Shown here in pieces: positions 1-6,529 of a stretch of DNA of 35,552 nt (the first letter of the stretch is position 1; each line of letters begins with the position of its first letter). The DNA is from Novosphingobium lentum NBRC 107847. GTDB lineage: Bacteria; Pseudomonadota; Alphaproteobacteria; Sphingomonadales; Sphingomonadaceae. The stretch is taken from contig NZ_BCTW01000029.1 in the NCBI RefSeq assembly GCF_001590965.1, forward strand, positions 1-35,552, read 5' to 3'. Position numbers and translations under genes: made by a program. The notes under the pieces are model-generated. The model saw nothing but the letters and a program-made list of their open reading frames with translations, ran no database searches and was not told the DNA's origin.

Positions 1-106
1 GCCGCTTCCAGCCGTGAGGCTGTCACAAAACTGCCGCATGAAAAAGCGGTAACGAGGCGGGCAGCAGCCTTGACAGCGGGGCGTCCGCAAGCGACCTCCG
101 CGGCCC

Positions 107-922
107 ATGGACAGCCTTACCATCACCGCGATCCTCCTCGGCATTGTCGAGGGGTTGACCGAATTCATCCCCGTGTCATCGACCGGCCATCTCATTCTCG
201 CGACCGAGATCTTCGGCTACGATGCGCAGCAGTGGTCGCTGTTCAACGTGGTGATCCAGCTTGGCGCGATCCTGGCGGTGGTGGTGCATTACTGGCGCAC
301 GTTCTGGGCGGTGGGCCAGGGCCTGCTGCGGATGGAGCGGATGTCGCTGCTGTTCCTGCGCAACCTGCTGGCCGCGTTCCTGCCTGCGGCGGTGATCGGC
401 CTGCTGTTCAAGCACCAGATCGAAGGGCTGCTCGGCAACCCCCTGGTGGTGTGCTGGGCGCTGATCGTGGGCGGCATCGCGATCCTGGTGGTAGAACGCT
501 TCGCCAAGGGCGGGGAGCCCAGCGGTATAGCGCAGCTGCCGCTCAAGCAGGCAGTCGGCGTCGGCTTCGTCCAGTGCCTGGCGATGATCCCCGGGGTCAG
601 CCGATCGGGCGCGACGATAATGGGCGCGCTGGCCATGGGCATCGAACGCCGCACGGCGGCCGAATTCAGCTTTTTCCTCGCGATTCCGACGATGCTCGGC
701 GCGTCGACGATCGAACTTCTCGGCAAGCGGCACGAACTGGCAGCGGGCGCGATGGGCGTCGGCTGGTTCCAGATCGCGGTCGGCTTCGTGGTGGCGTTCG
801 TGGTGGCGCTGGGCGTGATCAAGCTGTTCGTCAGCTATGTCAGCCGATCGGGCTTCGCGCCGTTCGCGTGGTACCGCATCGTGGCCGGGCTCGCCGCGCT
901 GGTGTGGTTGACGCTGCGCTGA
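107..922 (+). CDS. uppP: Undecaprenyl-diphosphatase UppP (BacA family)
   Basis: This integral membrane enzyme of 271 aa dephosphorylates undecaprenyl diphosphate to recycle the lipid carrier for peptidoglycan and other envelope polymers; high dosage gives bacitracin resistance. The family signatures are visible: the N-terminal glutamate-rich motif GIVEGLTEFIPVSSTGHL (about residues 12-29) and the phosphate-binding motif PGVSRSGATI (about 162-171). Several hydrophobic helices run throughout, and the length is normal for the family. The ATG at 107 gives the canonical N-terminus MDSLTITAILLGIVEG, although no strong Shine-Dalgarno is visible before it. It stands alone, 163 bp ahead of the next plus-strand gene. 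The identification is secure. Confidence 0.95.
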   Translation: MDSLTITAILLGIVEGLTEFIPVSSTGHLILATEIFGYDAQQWSLFNVVIQLGAILAVVVHYWRTFWAVGQGLLRMERMSLLFLRNLLAAFLPAAVIGLLFKHQIEGLLGNPLVVCWALIVGGIAILVVERFAKGGEPSGIAQLPLKQAVGVGFVQCLAMIPGVSRSGATIMGALAMGIERRTAAEFSFFLAIPTMLGASTIELLGKRHELAAGAMGVGWFQIAVGFVVAFVVALGVIKLFVSYVSRSGFAPFAWYRIVAGLAALVWLTLR

Positions 923-1085
923 ACCCGGCACCAAACCGCGACGCCGGCAATCCGGTCCGATCATCGAAATTGGCGGAAATGCGTTAGGCGTCGCACATAG
1001 TATCAACGGTTTGCCGCAAATCAGGAACCAAATGACGCCCGCCGGATTTTCGGCTGCAGACTCCAGTTAAAAGGGACTTTGCAAC

Positions 1086-1352
1086 ATGGGCCTCATCATT
1101 CTTCTGATCGTCGGCGGCATTCTCGGTTGGCTGGCAAGCATCGTCATGCGCACGGATGCGCAGCAGGGCATCTTCCTCAACATCGTGGTCGGCATCGTCG
1201 GCGCTCTGCTGGGTGGTTTCCTGCTGGCTCCGCTGATCGGCGGCGGCAGCATCACGGCGGGAATCACGGCCAGCACGCTGATCGTCTCGTTCCTCGGCGC
1301 GGTTATCCTGCTTGCCATCGTCAACCTGGTACGTCGCGGTTCGGTGCGCTGA
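1086..1352 (+). CDS. GlsB/YeaQ/YmgE family stress-response membrane protein
   Basis: This 88-aa, very hydrophobic protein belongs to the family often labelled transglycosylase-associated protein, small inner-membrane proteins linked to general and acid stress. Three membrane segments can be traced: about residues 2-20 with GGILGWLASIVMR, about 28-50 rich in Gly, Leu and Val, and about 58-82. The glycine pattern GGILGWLAS followed later by IVGALLGGFLL is typical of the family. An AAAAGGGA ribosome site lies about 10 bp before the ATG. The role is only known in general terms (stress induction), and no enzymatic activity is established for the family. Confidence 0.9.
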   Translation: MGLIILLIVGGILGWLASIVMRTDAQQGIFLNIVVGIVGALLGGFLLAPLIGGGSITAGITASTLIVSFLGAVILLAIVNLVRRGSVR

Positions 1353-1426
1353 GCCAGCGCTGATTTGTTTCAACCCAGGGGGTGGTACGCAAGTCCCACC
1401 CCCTGAATCATAAAGGGGAAGTACGA

Positions 1427-1732
1427 ATGAAAAGCATTATGAAGGGCGCGATGATCGCTTCTGTCGCCGTTATGGGCCTCAGCCTCGCCGCTTGCGACAG
1501 CAAGAAGGACGAAGCGGTCGAGCAGAACGCCGATGCCATGAAGTCGGCGGGCGATGCCACCGGCGACGCGATGGATGCCACGGCTGCTGCCATGGACGCC
1601 AGCGGCGCGCCGGAAGCGTCGGTCGCTGCGGTCGAGAACAAGGCCGATGCCGTTCGCGACAAGGCGGACAAGAAGGCGGACGCCATGGAAAAGGCCGGCG
1701 CCGACGCAATGGATACCAAGAAGAAGATGTAA
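1427..1732 (+). CDS. Small Ala/Asp/Lys-rich putative lipoprotein
   Basis: This 101-aa protein has a lipoprotein signal peptide: MKSIMKGAMIASVAVMGLSL followed by the lipobox LAAC, which puts the acylated cysteine near residue 23. The rest is low-complexity and highly charged, made of Ala, Asp, Lys, Glu and Met, with repeated DAM/DKAD units and predicted to be helical or coiled coil. The ATG at 1427 is chosen because AAAGGGGAAG lies just upstream and the signal peptide begins there; an upstream in-frame start would bury it. Similar small entericidin-like or coiled-coil lipoproteins are common in sphingomonads, but no function is established. A strong terminator follows, so it is probably a single-gene transcript. 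Confidence 0.75.
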   Translation: MKSIMKGAMIASVAVMGLSLAACDSKKDEAVEQNADAMKSAGDATGDAMDATAAAMDASGAPEASVAAVENKADAVRDKADKKADAMEKAGADAMDTKKKM

Positions 1733-1772
1733 TTCTTCTTGTCGGTTTCGACTCTCGCTGCAGGGTTGAACG

Positions 1773-1801
1773 AGGGCCGGGGCGATCCCCGGCCCTTTTT
1801 C
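1773..1801 (+). terminator. Rho-independent terminator after the small lipoprotein gene
   Basis: A perfect 9-bp GC-rich stem (GGGCCGGGG at 1774-1782, CCCCGGCCC at 1787-1795) closes on the four-base loop CGAT and is followed directly by a run of six T. The stem is extended by an A-T pair. It sits 41 bp after the lipoprotein stop codon. Confidence 0.92.
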
Positions 1802-1993
1802 GTGCGCGGCTGCTTGGTGCTCGCGCCGTGTTGCCGCCGACCCCTGCGTGACCGGCGACAGCGCATCCAAGGCGGTAATCTCCCGCCAATCCGGATGATT
1901 TTGTAGTGGTTAATACCTTTTCACGGGCGATGGACCAACCAGATTACAGTCGCTAGGAGGTGCATCACCACGTTTTGGAGGAAATTCTGTCTC

Positions 1994-2269
1994 ATGAATA
2001 ACAGTGATCTTGCCGACAAGCTTGCCGGCGACAATGGCCTGACCAAGGCCGATGCTCGCAAGCTGGTCGATGGCGTGTTTTCCGCCATTGCCGATGCCGC
2101 CGCTTCGGGCGACGAAATCTCGTTGAACGGCTTCGGCAAGTTCAAGGTTAAGGCAACCCCTGCGCGCGAAGGCCGCAACCCCTCAACCGGCGCGACCATC
2201 CAGATCGCTGCCGCAAAGAAGCTGACCTTTGCACCCGCGAAGGCGGTCAAGGACAAGCTTAACGGCTGA
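1994..2269 (+). CDS. HU family DNA-binding protein
   Basis: This 91-aa histone-like protein dimerises, bends DNA and helps to organise the nucleoid. The N-terminal helices (MNNSDLADKLAGDNGLTKAD) lead into the family core GDEISLNGFGKFKVKATPAR, in which the GFGKF segment is diagnostic. The beta-arm GRNPSTGATIQI carries the intercalating-proline context (RNP) of HU and IHF. The length and the C-terminal KAVKDKLNG are typical of HU rather than IHF. A GGAGGA ribosome site lies about 12 bp before the ATG, and a second strong AGGAGG about 35 bp upstream has no obvious gene of its own. It appears monocistronic. Confidence 0.95.
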   Translation: MNNSDLADKLAGDNGLTKADARKLVDGVFSAIADAAASGDEISLNGFGKFKVKATPAREGRNPSTGATIQIAAAKKLTFAPAKAVKDKLNG

Positions 2270-2278
2270 TCCCGGACC

Positions 2279-2302
2279 GGCGCCCCGGCAGCCCGGGGCG
2301 CC
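2279..2302 (+). terminator. Perfect GC-rich hairpin after HU gene
   Basis: GGCGCCCCGG (2279-2288) and CCGGGGCGCC (2293-2302) form a perfect 10-bp stem with a four-base loop CAGC, 10 bp after the HU stop codon. There is no T tract on either side, so it may stop transcription only weakly or act as an mRNA 3' stabiliser. A second stem follows at 2317-2340. Confidence 0.6.
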
Positions 2303-2316
2303 GAACTCGGCCTGCC

Positions 2317-2340
2317 GCACAGTTGACTGTTCGACTGTGC
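2317..2340. other. Second dyad in the HU/GH30 convergent gap
   Basis: GCACAGTTGA (2317-2326) and TCGACTGTGC (2331-2340) pair over 10 positions with one G-U wobble and a four-base loop CTGT. It lies between the convergent HU and GH30 genes. No T-run follows on either strand. It could belong to a two-hairpin bidirectional end signal or be a protein-binding dyad. Confidence 0.45.
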
Positions 2341-2374
2341 AATGCCCGACCGGCGGCTCAACCAGCCGGGATCT

Positions 2375-3871
2375 TCACGCCAGCATCCCGGCCGGAATGA
2401 CGATCGTGTTGAACGAATCGCCCGGCAACGTGGGCCGGAACAGCTTGCCCCCGATGCTAAAACCGATGCCCAGCGGCTCGGCGGTCTCGTTCTCGACCAC
2501 GATCACCAGGTCGCCGTTGGGGTTGCGGAACGCCATCTGGTTTTCGTAACCGAGGAAGCTGGTCGCGGGCACATAGCGCGCACCCGGCGCGACCAGCGCC
2601 GAAACGTGGCGCAGCACCCAGTAATCGTTGGTCAGTTCGTACGTGCCGCGCGCGGTGTCGACCGAGACCAGAGCGTTCTGCGGCCAGCCCCAGCCCGACA
2701 TGCCCCCCAGCGGCATCGCCATGTTCCAGTAATGCCAGGCACGCGCCCCGGCCGCGAAATAGCGGCGCATCGTGGTCCAGCAATAACGCGCGTAATGCCA
2801 GTCGTTGGTGCCAGTGCCGCATTCCTGCTCGCTGCCCCAGATCGGCAGTTGCGGAAACTGGCGCTGGATGTCCTCGAGCGCGCCCTTGCCTGCCCATTGC
2901 ACGCCCACGCCCTTGATCAGCGGCCCGGCCTGCGGATCGGCCAGCACTTTGGCCAGGAAATCGGCACGCGGGCGCTCCAGCGTGCCGAAGAAGATGCCCG
3001 TGTCCACTTTGGCCATCTCGCGGCCCAGGAACGGGATGAACCGTGCCAGCCCTTCGGGCGTCCAGGTGCAGCTGGGGAACGGTTGTGCAGAATTGAATTC
3101 GTTCTGCGGCATGACCATGCCGATGCGGATTCCCGCCTTGCCGTATTCCTCGACATAGCGGCGGAAGTATCGGGCATAGGCATCGAAGTAGCGGTCTTCC
3201 TGGATGAACGTGTTGCTGCCTTCGGCGCGGATCTGGTCGGGCCGGATGCCGGTGTCCGGCTGACCGGGCCAGGCGGGGGCACACGAATAAAACCGGTTGG
3301 TCTTCATCCACGTCGGCGGCGACCACGGCGAGGCCCACAGGCTCAGCTTGGGCTGGTGCACCTGCGCCGCCTTGATGAACGGGATCAGCGTCTCGCGATC
3401 GTTGGCGACCGAAAAGTCCTTGAGCGCAAAATCGCCGTCGGTCTCGTCATAGCTGTACCACTTGCGCGAAATGTCGTTCGCGCCCAGCGGCGTGCGGCAC
3501 ACGTTGAACGCCGCGCCGCCGGCGCCGAACAGCGCGTCCAGCGCCGCGTTACGCCGCGCGGGTGACAGCGCGGACAGCGCCTGCCAGCCCTTTTCGGTAA
3601 ACGCGCCGCCGAAACCGTCGATCGGTTGCCGCGGCTGGTCGAGCGAAACCTGCACCTGCTGCGCGAACAGATCGGCGGACAGCGGTGTCATCGCGGGCGC
3701 AAGCAAAGGCTGCCAGCGCGCGGTCTGGGTCGAGGAATACCAGCGGATGCCAGAAGCAGCCGCGCCTGCCGCAACGGTTTGCGCGCGCGCGATCGGTACG
3801 CCAGCGGCCACCGCGCCGGCACCGATCAGGCCCAGCGCCGCGCGGCGGGAAAGCGTATCATTTGTCATCAT
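2375..3871 (-). CDS. Glycoside hydrolase family 30 protein, exported
   Basis: This 498-aa enzyme is a clan-A retaining glycosidase resembling bacterial GH30 glucosylceramidase or beta-1,6-glucanase-type enzymes. The N-terminus has a twin-arginine type signal (SRRAALGLIGAGAVAAG, cleavage after ARA near residue 30). The catalytic domain begins at IDGFGGAFTEKG (about residue 83). The proton donor is E258 in MPQNEFNSA, and the nucleophile is most likely E348 in WGSEQECG. LWASPWSPPTWMK is also characteristic of the family. Its start overlaps the stop of the preceding gene by 14 bp, so it is the last gene of a LacI-Sde182-GH30 operon. Substrate specificity (beta-1,6-glucan, glucosylceramide or other) cannot be decided from sequence alone. 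Confidence 0.9.
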   Translation of the reverse strand: MMTNDTLSRRAALGLIGAGAVAAGVPIARAQTVAAGAAASGIRWYSSTQTARWQPLLAPAMTPLSADLFAQQVQVSLDQPRQPIDGFGGAFTEKGWQALSALSPARRNAALDALFGAGGAAFNVCRTPLGANDISRKWYSYDETDGDFALKDFSVANDRETLIPFIKAAQVHQPKLSLWASPWSPPTWMKTNRFYSCAPAWPGQPDTGIRPDQIRAEGSNTFIQEDRYFDAYARYFRRYVEEYGKAGIRIGMVMPQNEFNSAQPFPSCTWTPEGLARFIPFLGREMAKVDTGIFFGTLERPRADFLAKVLADPQAGPLIKGVGVQWAGKGALEDIQRQFPQLPIWGSEQECGTGTNDWHYARYCWTTMRRYFAAGARAWHYWNMAMPLGGMSGWGWPQNALVSVDTARGTYELTNDYWVLRHVSALVAPGARYVPATSFLGYENQMAFRNPNGDLVIVVENETAEPLGIGFSIGGKLFRPTLPGDSFNTIVIPAGMLA

Positions 3872-5321
3872 TCACCTCGATCACGATGCGGCGGTAGCGG
3901 GTCAGTGCGGGGTGGCCGTTGTCCGTCACGGCCAGGATCACGTGCGCCTGCCGCGTTGCCGGGCAGGGAATTTGCGGCAATTCGAGCCACGCGGGCGCGC
4001 AGCGCCGGGTCACGGTGAGCGTGGTGCGCGCGCTCGCAGGCGCTGACAGCGCGACTTCGGCGTTGGCCGCAGTGCCGTCGCCGCCTGCCTCGGGGTAGGC
4101 CATCCAGCGATAGGCCAGCGCATTGCCGTCAGGGTCGCGGCTGACCGAAGCGTCGAGCGCGATCGTCGTCCCGGTGTGCGCAGGCAACTGCAGCGGCGCG
4201 TCGCCGCCCTGCCGGTTGACGACCACCACCGGCGGATGGTTGGCGCGCGCATAAGGCAGCAGCGTCCAGTCGATCCGCGCGGCGAAATCGTTCTGGAACG
4301 CCTCGCGCCAGCGCCAGATCGTCGCCTGGTCGGACGTGTGGCCATCGACGGTATCGGCCGAGGTTGCGCGGAAGAAGCTGTCGCCGCCTTGCGTCCAGAT
4401 CGGCCGCGTCTCGCCCGGCGGCTGTCGCAGCACGTACCGCCCGCCCCAGCCGCCCCAGTCGGGACGGACGCCCGCCTGCAGCCCGTTGGGGATCAGCCCG
4501 AGGATCGACGGGGTGTCGCCTTCCATGATGAACAGGAATTTCGGGTAATGCGCCCCCAGCGGGCCCTTGCGAATGTTCGTGTCGAGCCAGGCGTTGGTGA
4601 CGGTGGTGAAATCCGCGCCCTCGCCATTGCGATAGAAACGGTCACCCGAAATCCCGGTCCAGGTGGCGCGGGCATAGTCCGCACCATCGGGATTGGACGG
4701 GCTGACGATGTAGAACAGTTTGGGAAATTCGCGGCGGATCCACGGGCCGGCATCGTCCTGGTCGCTGATCGAATAGACCCGCAGGCGCGCGACGAGCGCG
4801 TCGAACCGGTCCTGCGACAGCGTCCGCCGCGCGTGTTCCAGCGCTTCGGCCAGCACGCTCGCCCCGCCCCAGATCGACACCCACAGCGGTTCATCGGATG
4901 ACGTTTGCGCCGCCGCCAACAGGCCGAGCGCGCCGGGCGATGGGTGGTCCGCGTCGATCGCGGCCAGGCCATAGCGCGGAATGCCGGCCAGCACCCGTGC
5001 GTGCAGCAGTTGCGCATCGGGCCACCCGCTCGCGTTCTGGCGCAACATGGGCAGCGCCTGCGCATAGCCGTCGATCACGCCGTGCGCGATTTCGGGGGCG
5101 ATCTTGGCGCGCTGCCAGGTGCTGGTCACCGCGACGATGGCCTCGATGTCGATCTCGTTGGCGTACAGCAGCAGCCGGACCAGCGACATCTGGTCGTCGG
5201 GCTCGTTGCCGATGTCGGTCAGCACCACCACGCGCGGGCGGGCGGCGACCGGCGCTGCGCTCGATGCCAGCATGGCGGCGCCCAGCAGAATGCGGACGAT
5301 CCACGCCGGCAGGGCGGTCAC
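3858..5321 (-). CDS. Sde182-like/DUF1593 nucleoside-hydrolase-like protein, secreted
   Basis: This 487-aa protein begins with a signal peptide (about residues 1-27, ending AAPVAA). A nucleoside-hydrolase-like domain follows, whose opening RVVVLTDIGNEPDDQMSLVR (about 29-48) carries the acidic cluster of the metal site. The C-terminal third (from about residue 370) is an Ig-like beta domain with DASVSRDPDGNALAYRW, as in Sde182/DUF1593 proteins first noted in the polysaccharide degrader Saccharophagus as cellulose-binding. These proteins recur in glycan-use loci and are proposed to act on or bind carbohydrate; the reaction is not established. It overlaps the LacI gene by 4 bp (ATGA) and the GH30 gene by 14 bp, so the three are translationally coupled. 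Confidence 0.85.
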   Translation of the reverse strand: MTALPAWIVRILLGAAMLASSAAPVAARPRVVVLTDIGNEPDDQMSLVRLLLYANEIDIEAIVAVTSTWQRAKIAPEIAHGVIDGYAQALPMLRQNASGWPDAQLLHARVLAGIPRYGLAAIDADHPSPGALGLLAAAQTSSDEPLWVSIWGGASVLAEALEHARRTLSQDRFDALVARLRVYSISDQDDAGPWIRREFPKLFYIVSPSNPDGADYARATWTGISGDRFYRNGEGADFTTVTNAWLDTNIRKGPLGAHYPKFLFIMEGDTPSILGLIPNGLQAGVRPDWGGWGGRYVLRQPPGETRPIWTQGGDSFFRATSADTVDGHTSDQATIWRWREAFQNDFAARIDWTLLPYARANHPPVVVVNRQGGDAPLQLPAHTGTTIALDASVSRDPDGNALAYRWMAYPEAGGDGTAANAEVALSAPASARTTLTVTRRCAPAWLELPQIPCPATRQAHVILAVTDNGHPALTRYRRIVIEVNDDK

Positions 5322-6361
5322 CGCGCCGGGCCGACCGAGGCGCGCTCGACGATGCGATAGCTCAGCAGCAGTTGTGTATCGGCGGGACCGTTGCGGTGGC
5401 GCGCGATCAGCATGGTGGCGGCCTCGCGCGCCATTTCGTCGATGGGCTGGTACACCGTGGTCAGGTACGGCCAGACCGACATCGCGATCCAGCTGTCATC
5501 GAACCCGACCACCGAAACGTCGCGCGGCACCGACAGCCCCATTTCGGAACAGGCGACGATCAGGCCAGCCGCCATGTCATCGTTGGCGGCAAAGATCGCG
5601 GTGGGGTGCTTGCGTGCCGACAACAGGTCCCGCCCGCCCGCGATCCCGCCAGCGAAGCTGAAGCCGCCGAAAGCCTCGGGCACGATGATCTCGGGGTTGA
5701 GTTCGCGCAATTTACCCAGAAATCCGGCGCGACGGGTGCCGGCTGCGCCATGCTCTGCGGGGCCGTTGATCAGCCCGAAGCGGCGATGGCCGTTGTCCCA
5801 CAGCATCGTTGCGACGGCGGCCGCCGCCCCGGCATCGTCGATCTGCACCGACGCCGAGCGCCCCGGATCGAGCACCGGTGCGATCCGCGCGTAAGGCACG
5901 CCGCGCTGCTCGAGGAACTCGAGCACCAGCGCGTTGTCGGTCAGCGGCGGGGTCAGGACGAAGCCGTCGCTGCGGCTGTGGCGCAAAATTCCGTCGAGCT
6001 GGCTGCGCACACCATCGCTGTCCCGGGTCGAATCGATCGAGTCGATGCGCAAGTGATAGCCGTTGTCGACGCACGCGCCGTACGCCCCGTTCATCACTTT
6101 CATCGTGTAGTTCGGGCTGGGATTGTCGAACAACAGGCCGATGGTGAAGCTGCGCGATCCGGCGAGCGATCGTGCGGCGGTGTCGGGAACATAGTTGAGA
6201 GCCGCGATCGCTGCCTCGACCTTCTGGCGCAGCTTGGGCGAGACGTGCGGCTCGGCGTTGATGACCCGCGACACGCTCTTGTTGGACACGCCGGCAAGGC
6301 GCGCGACGTCGGCCATCGTGGCGTGGCCGGGCGCAGGCAGGGACGGGTCGGACAGGTTCAT
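5318..6361 (-). CDS. LacI family transcriptional regulator
   Basis: This 347-aa repressor has a LacI helix-turn-helix at about residues 15-40 (MADVARLAGVSNKSVSRVIN), including the usual hinge sequence ending ARSLAGSRS. A periplasmic-binding-protein-like sensor domain follows, with characteristic segments FAANDDMAAG and VSVVGFDDS. It is the first gene of the minus-strand operon with the Sde182-like and GH30 genes, and is divergent from the TonB receptor across a 168-bp gap. That arrangement suggests that it senses a sugar released from the target glycan and controls both directions. The sensor ligand is unknown. Confidence 0.93.
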   Translation of the reverse strand: MNLSDPSLPAPGHATMADVARLAGVSNKSVSRVINAEPHVSPKLRQKVEAAIAALNYVPDTAARSLAGSRSFTIGLLFDNPSPNYTMKVMNGAYGACVDNGYHLRIDSIDSTRDSDGVRSQLDGILRHSRSDGFVLTPPLTDNALVLEFLEQRGVPYARIAPVLDPGRSASVQIDDAGAAAAVATMLWDNGHRRFGLINGPAEHGAAGTRRAGFLGKLRELNPEIIVPEAFGGFSFAGGIAGGRDLLSARKHPTAIFAANDDMAAGLIVACSEMGLSVPRDVSVVGFDDSWIAMSVWPYLTTVYQPIDEMAREAATMLIARHRNGPADTQLLLSYRIVERASVGPAR

Positions 6362-6529
6362 GGCACGTGTTTAGCCGTATGTATCATAAATGACAGGTTC
6401 GTTCATATTTTGACAGCGGTGTCTTGACTGCGATGTCAATTGAAGTCAACGGTCGTATCGCGATCGATTGCACAGGTCGCGATAATGGCGGGGAGCTTAG
6501 ATTCCCGCAGGTTTTTTGGGAGGGAATCG
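6362..6529. promoter_or_regulatory. Divergent LacI/TonB-receptor control region
   Basis: This 168-bp gap must hold the promoters of both the LacI operon and the TonB receptor. Visible dyads are TTGACT (6424-6429) against AGTCAA (6444-6449), the palindrome TCAATTGA (6436-6443), and ATCGCGAT (6457-6464). The last has the central CG common in LacI operators. A TTGACA hexamer at 6410-6415 is a possible plus-strand -35. The assignment of any of these to LacI is inference. The ribosome site GGGAGGGA just before 6530 fixes the receptor start. Confidence 0.45.

Noticed and set aside
1..106. Partial gene at the left edge
   Set aside because: No open frame with recognisable protein sequence runs in from the edge; the only open frame nearby is an out-of-frame overlap of uppP.
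1024..1050. GGAAC at 1024-1028 as an EcfG-type stress promoter before the GlsB-like gene
   Set aside because: No convincing -10 element (CGTT-like) occurs at the right distance, so the match rests on five bases only.
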